This document shows, piece by piece, positions 1 through 4,572 of a DNA stretch of 7,925 bases. Position 1 is the first letter of the stretch; every line of letters begins with the position of its first letter. The DNA comes from Pseudomonadota bacterium (GTDB lineage: Bacteria; Pseudomonadota; Gammaproteobacteria; Burkholderiales; SCOH01): NCBI GenBank assembly GCA_030917985.1, contig JAUPTR010000085.1:1-7925 (forward strand). The letters are read 5' to 3'. The notes under the pieces were generated by a model, which was not told the DNA's origin, ran no database searches, and saw only the letters and a list, made by a program, of their open reading frames with translations. The translations under genes were made by a program, and so were the position numbers.

Positions 1-470
1 CAGGCCCAGATCATTTCACATTCGATCGGCTGCTCGTTGGCTGCGTCGGTCACCTTAACGCTGACGGTGACCTCGCCCTTTGCATCGTTCAGGATCGATT
101 GAATCTGTTGCGGCGTCAGCTCGGCCACCGCACGCATATCGCCACTGGAGCGGCGTACGTAGTTGATTTTCATCGACTTCAGCAGTGGCAATTTGTCGTC
201 TGGCAGGTTCATGCCCACCACAAAGCCGGTTGCGGTTTCCGCCAGCAAGGCCATGGCTGCGGCGTGAATGCCCTTGATGTGATTTTGCACTTTGCGCTTG
301 TTGGCAACACTCACCACCACCCGCTGCGGCGTCACCTGTTCGAACTGCATGCCGGCGGTGCCAAGAAACGGCACCACTTTGCCCAGCAGAAAAGTTTGCG
401 CCCACTGCTGCATGCCCGCCGGCAGCGAACTGAGTTTGCCGACCAGGCGGCTCATTTGATTGGAAGCCAT
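1..470 (-). CDS. Hotdog-fold DUF4442/PaaI-like thioesterase-type protein (3' end cut off by the window)
   Basis: An open frame runs from ATG at 470-468 to the window edge without a stop, giving 156 visible residues. The middle holds NHIKGIHAAAMALLAETATG (residues 63-82), the pattern of a hotdog-fold central helix: Asn-His, then a Gly-x-His-Ala turn and a helix with a possible catalytic Glu at 78. It is followed by strand-like segments (KINYVRR near 101-107, VTVSVKV near 134-140). This is typical of DUF4442 proteins, relatives of acyl-CoA thioesterases; the true substrate cannot be read from the sequence. A GGAG motif lies about 6 bases upstream of the ATG and supports the start. The gene lies 50 bases downstream of the TetR regulator on the same strand with no terminator visible between them, so co-transcription and control by that regulator are likely. 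The family call is by recall of motifs. Almost the whole protein may be present, since the family is usually about 150-160 residues. Confidence 0.8.
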   Translation of the reverse strand, partial: MASNQMSRLVGKLSSLPAGMQQWAQTFLLGKVVPFLGTAGMQFEQVTPQRVVVSVANKRKVQNHIKGIHAAAMALLAETATGFVVGMNLPDDKLPLLKSMKINYVRRSSGDMRAVAELTPQQIQSILNDAKGEVTVSVKVTDAANEQPIECEMIWA

Positions 471-520
471 GAAATCTCCGTTATATTTGCCTCAAGGTGC
501 CAAACGCCGATACCAATGGC

Positions 521-1117
521 TTATACCGGTTGCCCGACGGCACCCAGCTCGATGCGGATCTGGCGGGCGATGTTGTCCAGCAATTCGCCCGACGACAACA
601 CCCGCGTCAATTGCAGGCCACCCTGCAATGCAGCCATGATATTGACGGCTTTCTCCCGTGCCACGCCGGCAAAGCTGAAATACCCTTGCTGCTGCCCCTC
701 GGCCAGGATACGGGTACACCAGGCGATCAGATCATCCACAAACAGGCGGGTTTCGGCCTGCATTTCCGGTGGCAGCACCAGAAACTCCGCCGACAAAACG
801 CCAGACGGGCAAATGCGCTGGTTCTGCGAGTAATAACGCACCGTCAGATCGAAATACCACTCCATTTTCTGCCATGGATCGGCCGACAACATCTCCTGCT
901 GCTCGCTCCAGCGCTTGAAGCGGCGCCGGTAGCGCTGGATGATGGCCACACCGAGATCGGTCTTGCTGGGAAAGTGATAATGGATGGCGGCGTTCTTGAC
1001 GCCCAGGGCGGAGGCGATATTGGAATAGCTGAAGGCACTGAAACTGCGTGTCAGCAGCAGTTCTTCAGCGGTATCGAGAATCAGTTTGCGGGTATCGGGT
1101 TTATTGGCATTGCTCAT
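521..1117 (-). CDS. TetR/AcrR-family transcriptional regulator
   Basis: A 198-residue protein, normal length for TetR regulators. The N-terminal DNA-binding domain spans about residues 8-55. TRKLILDTAEELLL (9-22) is helix 1, and IASALGVKNAAIHYHFPSK (34-52) is the helix-turn-helix with the family's usual Tyr-His-Phe-x-x-Lys ending. The C-terminal part (about 60-198) is the ligand-binding and dimer region and gives no clue to the ligand. The start at 1117 fits the usual 5-10 residues before helix 1. No in-frame alternative start exists upstream, because an in-frame TAA is reached five codons back, and there is no convincing Shine-Dalgarno sequence. The promoter places transcription at or next to the ATG, so the mRNA may be leaderless. 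The palindrome in its own promoter implies autorepression. The downstream partner is the DUF4442 protein, so a role in controlling an acyl or aromatic thioester step is an inference from context only. Confidence 0.95.
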   Translation of the reverse strand: MSNANKPDTRKLILDTAEELLLTRSFSAFSYSNIASALGVKNAAIHYHFPSKTDLGVAIIQRYRRRFKRWSEQQEMLSADPWQKMEWYFDLTVRYYSQNQRICPSGVLSAEFLVLPPEMQAETRLFVDDLIAWCTRILAEGQQQGYFSFAGVAREKAVNIMAALQGGLQLTRVLSSGELLDNIARQIRIELGAVGQPV

Positions 1118-1123
1118 CTGCCA

Positions 1124-1152
1124 ACTGTACTTACTGATAGGTAAGTTGTCAA
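1124..1152 (-). promoter_or_regulatory. Sigma-70 promoter of the tetR-type gene
   Basis: On the minus strand a perfect TTGACA (1152-1147) is followed by a 17-base spacer and TACAGT (1129-1124), a 4/6 match to the -10 consensus. The -10 ends 6 bases before the ATG, so the predicted transcription start falls on or beside the A of the start codon. The spacing and the perfect -35 make this a credible strong promoter for the regulator and probably for the DUF4442 gene behind it. Confidence 0.75.
1129..1146. promoter_or_regulatory. Palindromic operator inside the tetR-type promoter
   Basis: ACTTAC-TGATAG-GTAAGT is a perfect 6-base inverted repeat with a 6-base centre. It fills the 17-base spacer between the -35 and -10 hexamers of the regulator's promoter. 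Size and symmetry are typical of a TetR-dimer operator, and the position would block RNA polymerase. Binding by this particular regulator is inferred from adjacency. Confidence 0.7.
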
Positions 1153-1185
1153 CGCAACAAGGTCTTGTGCGGGATCAGGCAGGGC

Positions 1186-1854
1186 TTATTGCGCCGGGCA
1201 ATCACGCTTGATCACTTCACTCAGGCGAATCTGCCCAGAAAGCCGCCCCAGCTCTTCCTGCATCGCGTCACTGCTGTCGAACAACACAAAATCGCTGACG
1301 CTGACCTTGTCACGCAGGCCCAGTTCGGCATTACTGACACCCTTGTCCTGCAGGCTGGACAAACGAAACTGTGCAGCTTCTCGTGTCGAAAACACACCCA
1401 GCGAAATGGCATTACGCATGGAGCCGGGATCACGCACGATGAAATAATCCTTGCTGTCTAGCCCCTTCTCGCCCAGTTTCTCGATGGTTCTTTCTGCCTC
1501 GCTGGTCGATTTGGCTGGCGGCAGGTATACCCAGTAGCGTTCGCGCTCCCCCCCCTGCAGTTCGTTGAATCCGGGCTTGCCCGGCAGACCGGCAAGCAAG
1601 GTGCGTGCGCGCCCGACATCTGCCTCAGTTACGCCGGACCAGACCAGACATTGCTGTACGCTGGCACGCGCGGCCAAGGCGCCCGGTTTGCCGTGGGCCG
1701 TCAGCTTTGCCACATCTTCCGGCGATAACACGCGGATTTTTTCAGGATGGAATTCGCGCAACTGCCAGCTTTCGCCCTGCGGCGCGCGCGACAAGACACC
1801 CCAGCCAAAAGCCCCGAGATTGAACAACACCAGAAACACAAACAGCCACTTCAT
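1186..1854 (-). CDS. SPOR-domain-like, N-terminally membrane-anchored protein
   Basis: A 222-residue protein with one N-terminal membrane segment (about residues 3-20, LFVFLVLFNLGAFGWGV) and no cleavage site, so it is probably an inner-membrane protein with a periplasmic body. Residues 65-95 hold a Cys-containing segment (CLVWSGVTEADVGRAR). Residues 106-185 resemble a SPOR fold: a strand (RYWVYLPP), a helix, a second strand (DYFIVRDPGSMRNAISLGVF) and a second helix (REAAQFRLSSLQDKG). SPOR domains bind denuded peptidoglycan at division sites; that function is by family and was not shown here. The start codon overlaps the coaX stop by 4 bases (ATGA), so the two are translationally coupled. SPOR proteins in this position after birA-coaX are familiar from betaproteobacteria. 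A run of eight G's on the coding strand (1555-1548) encodes QGGE near residues 100-103. The end (TAA) is followed by the tetR-type promoter region. Confidence 0.8.
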   Translation of the reverse strand: MKWLFVFLVLFNLGAFGWGVLSRAPQGESWQLREFHPEKIRVLSPEDVAKLTAHGKPGALAARASVQQCLVWSGVTEADVGRARTLLAGLPGKPGFNELQGGERERYWVYLPPAKSTSEAERTIEKLGEKGLDSKDYFIVRDPGSMRNAISLGVFSTREAAQFRLSSLQDKGVSNAELGLRDKVSVSDFVLFDSSDAMQEELGRLSGQIRLSEVIKRDCPAQ

Positions 1855-2573
1855 TCGCGCACGACCCTCAACAAACCTTCCAGAACCAGATTATCCACCA
1901 GCACCACTTTCATGTTCAGATGCGGGCGCAACAGATGGGCATCGCCACCCGACAGAATACAGGTCTTGGTGGCAAAACCAAGCAGACGCATTTCTTCGGC
2001 CATGCGACTGACGGCACCAACCAGCGCTTGCACCACACCGCTGTGAATCGCATCGGCGGTATTATCGGGGAAAGCGGAAAAACGCCCGGCAAGCAAGCCC
2101 AGATCGGCGGTATTACCGGCCAGCGCCTCACGCATCAAACGAAACCCCGGGGCAATGATGCCGCCGAGAAACTCGCCTTCTGCAGTCAGCGCATCCACAG
2201 TCAGCGCCGTTCCGGCACAGGCCACCAGGCAATTATCCTGAAGCAGGTGACGTGCGGCAATCAACGCTGCCCAGCGATCCGCGCCAAGCTGGCCCGGCTG
2301 GCGATAGCGGTTCGACACGCCTGACTGGCGGGCCTGCGGCGTCAACCAGTAAGGTTGCAAACGCCAGGCGCGGGTCAACAATTCGATCGAATGCGCAACC
2401 TCGTCACCCGCCACATTGCAGCCAACCACCCGCTCCGGCGACGGCAGACGATCCCATTCGTGTTCCAGCAAATGCATTTCGTCGTGCAGCACGCTACCGC
2501 GCGCCACTGGCGCTTCGCCATTGTGCAGCATCCATTTGACACGGGTATTGCCACAATCGATCAACAACCACAT
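1851..2573 (-). CDS. coaX: Type III pantothenate kinase
   Basis: This cytosolic enzyme phosphorylates pantothenate with ATP, the first committed step of coenzyme A synthesis. It has 240 residues, close to the usual 240-260. Key motifs are visible: LLIDCGNTRVKW (3-14, phosphate-binding loop with Asp6), GADRWAALIAAR (97-108, catalytic Asp99), CAGTALTVDAL (119-129, second nucleotide motif with Asp127) and GGIIAPGFRLMREAL (137-151). These define the ASKHA-fold type III enzyme and distinguish it from CoaA and PanK-II. I chose ATG at 2573 because the family starts a few residues before the LLID strand and a GGGAG lies 11 bases upstream. An in-frame GTG at 2585 would overlap birA and sits too close to that ribosome site. 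The ATG lies 5 bases after the birA stop, and the gene's end overlaps the SPOR gene by 4 bases, so it is the middle gene of an operon. In Neisseria the equivalents of birA and coaX are fused; here they are separate. Confidence 0.96.
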   Translation of the reverse strand: MWLLIDCGNTRVKWMLHNGEAPVARGSVLHDEMHLLEHEWDRLPSPERVVGCNVAGDEVAHSIELLTRAWRLQPYWLTPQARQSGVSNRYRQPGQLGADRWAALIAARHLLQDNCLVACAGTALTVDALTAEGEFLGGIIAPGFRLMREALAGNTADLGLLAGRFSAFPDNTADAIHSGVVQALVGAVSRMAEEMRLLGFATKTCILSGGDAHLLRPHLNMKVVLVDNLVLEGLLRVVRE

Positions 2574-2578
2574 TGGAA

Positions 2579-3535
2579 TTAGCACTCCCTCAAACTGATT
2601 TCACCCGCGTGAATCCGTTGCAACACCCCGGCCTCGTCTAGCAACAGGGTGCCGTCTTCCGCCACCCCCTGCACCACGCCGAAGCGTTCTGTTCCATTTG
2701 GCGCCAGCAAGCGTACCGGCTGTTGATGAAGATAATGCATGCTCTGCCATTCTTCGCGCAGCACCGCAAAACCGTGCACGGAAAACTGATCCAGCACCAG
2801 CAGCATCTGTTGCAGCAACAGGCCCAGCAACAGGTTGCGCGACACAGGTTGCCCCAAAGCCGCCACCGGCTGGCCGATTTGCCGCTGCATCTGCCCCAGG
2901 CGCAGATTCAGGCCCACGCCGATCACCACTTGCGACGGCCCGAGCGTATCGCCGGATACTTCAATGAGAATGCCCGCCAGCTTGCCCTGCGGCAAAAACA
3001 CATCGTTCGGCCACTTCAGCCGCGCATCGGTTATGCCCGCCAGGCGCAAGGCACGCACCAGCGCCACACCCACTGCCAGGCTCAGGCCGGACAAACCAGC
3101 CACGCCCTGTTCAAAACGCCATAACAACGAGAATAGTAGACTCCCGCCGAGATTGCCCAGCCACTGTCGCCCGAGACGGCCACGCCCTGCCGATTGCCAC
3201 TCACAGGCCAGCACCGTGCCGCTGTTGCATTGGGCGGCGCGGCGCAACAACACACTGTTGCTGGATTCGAGCTGATCAAACAGCGCCAGCGACAGACGTT
3301 TACCCGCATCACCGGCAGCGGCGGCAATACGCGCCGCATCCAGCCATTCGATCGGCTGGCTCAGGCGGTAGCCCTTACCACGAACCGAATGAATCTCCAC
3401 ACCGTACTGCTCCACGCCCTGCAGCGCCTGCCATACCGACGCACGCGACAAATCCAGCCGCTGCGCCAACGCCTCACCGGAGTGAAACGCGCCATCGGAC
3501 AACAAACGCAGGATATCGAAAGTGAGAGCGCTCAA
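2579..3535 (-). CDS. birA: Bifunctional biotin-[acetyl-CoA-carboxylase] ligase / biotin operon repressor
   Basis: It activates biotin to biotinyl-5'-AMP and attaches it to the biotin carboxyl carrier protein of acetyl-CoA carboxylase. Forms with an N-terminal winged helix also repress biotin genes. From the TTG at 3535 it has 318 residues (E. coli BirA has 321). Residues 5-60 form the helix-turn-helix wing (LLSDGAFHSGEALAQRLDLS, then GKGYRL). The catalytic domain carries LESSN (89-93), the biotin-AMP loop GRGRLGRQW (117-125), KWPNDV (174-179) and KLAGILIEVSG (185-195). The start is uncertain. The frame is open up to a GTG at 3655, but the first ~40 residues look non-conserved, and the sigma-54 promoter of the divergent gene lies within that stretch. 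TTG 3535 aligns best with known N-termini, and GTG 3577 is the main alternative; neither has a strong ribosome site. It is the first gene of the birA-coaX-SPOR operon. Confidence 0.95.
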   Translation of the reverse strand: MSALTFDILRLLSDGAFHSGEALAQRLDLSRASVWQALQGVEQYGVEIHSVRGKGYRLSQPIEWLDAARIAAAAGDAGKRLSLALFDQLESSNSVLLRRAAQCNSGTVLACEWQSAGRGRLGRQWLGNLGGSLLFSLLWRFEQGVAGLSGLSLAVGVALVRALRLAGITDARLKWPNDVFLPQGKLAGILIEVSGDTLGPSQVVIGVGLNLRLGQMQRQIGQPVAALGQPVSRNLLLGLLLQQMLLVLDQFSVHGFAVLREEWQSMHYLHQQPVRLLAPNGTERFGVVQGVAEDGTLLLDEAGVLQRIHAGEISLREC

Positions 3536-3567
3536 AAGAAAGGCAGGGCAACAATCAAGGTAAATTG

Positions 3568-3577
3568 ATGTTAGCAC
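3568..3577 (-). promoter_or_regulatory. Possible extended -10 promoter element for the birA operon
   Basis: On the minus strand GTGCTAACAT contains the extended -10 TG-n-TAACAT (4/6 to TATAAT), with no good -35 upstream. If used, transcription would begin near 3561, between GTG 3577 and TTG 3535, which would favour TTG 3535 as the birA start. This is weak evidence from one element. Confidence 0.3.
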
Positions 3578-3621
3578 GAACCCGCGGCACACGGCCCGCA
3601 AGACGGGCGTTTCCGCGCCAT

Positions 3622-3637
3622 TGGCACGGCTGTTGCT
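3622..3637 (+). promoter_or_regulatory. Sigma-54 (RpoN) promoter of the ANTAR regulator gene
   Basis: TGGCACGGCTGTTGCT matches the -24/-12 consensus TGGCAC-N5-TTGCW at every fixed position, with the required 10 bases between the GG (3623-3624) and the GC (3635-3636). The predicted start is about 3648, giving a 30-base leader before the ATG at 3678. This implies control by nitrogen status through an enhancer-binding activator such as NtrC. I do not see a clear NtrC site (TGCAC-N7-GTGCA type) in the upstream 85 bases. A short dyad GCCCG-N5-CGGGC (3594-3608) lies just upstream, and its role is unknown. Confidence 0.85.
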
Positions 3638-3677
3638 TGAATGGCTGTATACCACTCACCAGCAGGGATGCGCCGCG

Positions 3678-4253
3678 ATGTTGAAAATCATGCTAGTGAA
3701 CGACGCCGACCACCGGCTCGGCCGTCTGCGCCGCGCGCTGGAAGACGCCGGCATCAATATCGTTGCCGAAGTGGATGGAGGCATGCATCTGCCGCAATAT
3801 ATCGAGGCGGTGCAGCCTGACGCAATCCTGATCGACAGCGACTCGCCTAGCCGCGACATTCTTGAACAACTGGTGGTCATGCACCAGCATCAACCCCGCC
3901 CGGTGGTGATGTTTGCCGACAACGCCGATCAGGAAGTCATCAGGCAGGCCATCCAGGCTGGCGTCAGCGCTTACATCTACGACGGCATCAAGTCCTCGCG
4001 CATTCAGGCATTGTTACAGGTGGCCAGCGCCCGTTTTCAGGCAGAACAGCAGTTGAAAAACGAGCTGGCCGACGTGCAGGGCAAACTCAGCGATCGCAAG
4101 CGGGTGGAGAAAGCCAAGGGCATTCTGATGCAGCAGAAACAATTGCCCGAAGACGAAGCCTATCAACTGCTACGGCGCACCGCGATGAATCGCAACATCC
4201 GTATTGCCGAGCTGGCACAGCAGATCATCAGCGCCGCCAACCTGTTGTTATAG
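3678..4253 (+). CDS. nasT: NasT-type ANTAR response regulator (transcription antiterminator)
   Basis: A 191-residue RNA-binding response regulator. Residues 1-115 are a receiver domain: MLKIMLVND with Asn9 and Asp10 at the acidic site, the probable phospho-acceptor Asp53 in AILIDSDSPSRD (49-60), and Lys105 in the conserved position. A helical linker (about 116-138, AEQQLKNELADVQGKLSDRK) leads into the ANTAR domain (about 130-187) with VEKAKGILMQQ (143-153), EDEAYQLLRRTAM (158-170) and IRIAELAQQII (174-184). Family members bind twin hexaloop hairpins in nascent mRNA and prevent termination, mainly in nitrate/nitrite assimilation operons. A matching RNA target lies just downstream, before the transporter genes. 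The start at 3678 fits the receiver N-terminus, with AGGG 10 bases upstream; the frame opens earlier, but that stretch contains the sigma-54 promoter. NasT is normally held by the nitrate sensor NasS. There is no nasS here and no NIT domain, unlike Klebsiella NasR. Confidence 0.94.
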   Translation: MLKIMLVNDADHRLGRLRRALEDAGINIVAEVDGGMHLPQYIEAVQPDAILIDSDSPSRDILEQLVVMHQHQPRPVVMFADNADQEVIRQAIQAGVSAYIYDGIKSSRIQALLQVASARFQAEQQLKNELADVQGKLSDRKRVEKAKGILMQQKQLPEDEAYQLLRRTAMNRNIRIAELAQQIISAANLLL

Positions 4254-4270
4254 AAAGACAATATTCATAT

Positions 4271-4298
4271 CGGTGCATTCAGCGCAGTAAATGCACCG
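4271..4298. repeat. 9-base perfect inverted repeat downstream of nasT
   Basis: CGGTGCATT (4271-4279) and AATGCACCG (4290-4298) are exact reverse complements around a 10-base centre. No T-run follows, so it is not a standard intrinsic terminator for nasT. Its centre lies about 100 bases before the predicted transporter transcription start, a usual distance for an enhancer-binding protein site. The half-site order (GGTGCA then TGCACC) is opposite to the NtrC consensus. The function is open: activator site, transcript end or both. Confidence 0.6.
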
Positions 4299-4323
4299 CG
4301 GCAATGCAGAAAAACCCGGCAAA

Positions 4324-4341
4324 CGCGCCAATCCGCGCCAA
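4324..4341. repeat. Direct repeat CGCGCCAA spaced by one helical turn
   Basis: CGCGCCAA occurs at 4324-4331 and again at 4334-4341, so the copies begin 10 bases apart, on the same face of the DNA. They lie about 45-60 bases before the predicted start of the transporter transcript. This could be a regulator site or chance; nothing in the sequence names a protein. Confidence 0.35.
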
Positions 4342-4358
4342 AACCGGCAAATACGAGC

Positions 4359-4374
4359 TGGCACAGTTAGCGCT
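4359..4374 (+). promoter_or_regulatory. Candidate sigma-54 promoter of the nitrate transporter operon
   Basis: TGGCACAGTTAGCGCT has a perfect TGGCAC at -24 and the essential GG (4360-4361) and GC (4372-4373) pairs at exactly the required spacing; the two T's of the -12 TTGC are replaced by GC. The predicted start is about 4385, only a few bases before the first leader hairpin, which is where the transcript would have to begin for both ANTAR hairpins to be included. I see no convincing sigma-70 promoter nearby. It is weaker than the match in front of nasT. Confidence 0.55.
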
Positions 4375-4387
4375 TAAGTAACAGCAA

Positions 4388-4410
4388 GGCGAAACCAAAG
4401 ACGGTTTCCC
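4388..4410 (+). promoter_or_regulatory. ANTAR-target hairpin 1 (hexaloop AAAGAC) in the nrt leader RNA
   Basis: GAAACC (4391-4396) pairs perfectly with GGTTTC (4403-4408) around the six-base loop AAAGAC (4397-4402). GG (4388-4389) can add two pairs with CC (4409-4410) past a bulged C. The loop has A at position 1 and G at position 4, the signature of hairpins recognised by ANTAR proteins (NasR, NasT, EutV, AmiR). Its partner hairpin begins 14 bases downstream of the full stem. Confidence 0.8.
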
Positions 4411-4424
4411 AGGCAACACACAAA

Positions 4425-4452
4425 GGATGAGCGCCAATGGCGGCGCAAATCC
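4425..4452 (+). promoter_or_regulatory. ANTAR-target hairpin 2 (hexaloop AATGGC) in the nrt leader RNA
   Basis: GCGCC (4431-4435) pairs perfectly with GGCGC (4442-4446) around the six-base loop AATGGC (4436-4441), again with A1 and G4. The stem continues across a GA/AA internal loop with GGAT (4425-4428) and ATCC (4449-4452). With hairpin 1 it makes the two-hairpin layout known for ANTAR dimers, and it lies upstream of an intrinsic terminator. Confidence 0.82.
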
Positions 4453-4459
4453 GGCGAAG

Positions 4460-4488
4460 CGTGGCAGTGCGCCACGGTTACGCCACGG
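4460..4488 (+). promoter_or_regulatory. Third leader hairpin with a tandem CGCCACGG repeat
   Basis: CGTGGC (4460-4465) pairs with GCCACG (4471-4476) around the loop AGTGC. The sequence CGCCACGG is present twice, at 4470-4477 and 4481-4488, three bases apart, so CGTGGC can pair equally well with the second copy (4482-4487). The second copy can also pair with the first bases of the terminator: ACGCC 4480-4484 with GGCGT 4494-4498. This gives a possible link between the ANTAR hairpins and the terminator. The pairings are visible; their use as a switch is inference. Confidence 0.55.
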
Positions 4489-4493
4489 ACAAC

Positions 4494-4544
4494 GGCGTCC
4501 AGACCTCCAACCATGTGTTGGCAAGGTTTGGGCGCCTTTTTTTT
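4494..4544 (+). terminator. Intrinsic terminator/attenuator in the leader of the nitrate transporter operon
   Basis: A long stem joins 4494-4511 with 4517-4536: 18 pairs, including two G-U pairs, one two-base bulge (4522-4523) and the five-base loop CATGT (4512-4516). It begins GGCGTCC and ends GGGCGCC, followed by eight T's (4537-4544). It sits 28 bases before the nrtA start codon and on the same strand, so it must be bypassed for the operon to be expressed. That is the behaviour expected of an attenuator controlled by an ANTAR antiterminator, and the two target hairpins lie just upstream. Confidence 0.9.
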
Positions 4545-4572
4545 CGACTGTAGCAACAATGGAGCCAAAACC

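Noticed and set aside
99..1144. Plus-strand frames across the DUF4442 and TetR genes (244 and 215 codons)
   Set aside because: Rich in His, Gln and Arg with no recognisable domain, and antisense to proteins with clear family motifs.
3536..3655. N-terminal extension of birA up to GTG 3655
   Set aside because: The extra ~40 residues are low-complexity and unlike BirA, and the stretch contains the opposite-strand sigma-54 promoter.
3621..3677. N-terminal extension of the ANTAR regulator from 3621
   Set aside because: The receiver domain begins at MLKIMLVND (3678), and the extension overlaps the -24/-12 promoter, upstream of the predicted transcript start.
4271..4298. NtrC binding site
   Set aside because: The palindrome contains GTGCA and TGCAC, but in the opposite order to the NtrC consensus and with the wrong spacing.
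4513..4572. A 20-codon upstream extension of nrtA from ATG 4513
   Set aside because: The ATG lies in the loop of the intrinsic terminator, has no ribosome site, and the extension crosses the T-run. ATG 4573 has GGAG at good spacing and gives a normal Tat signal.
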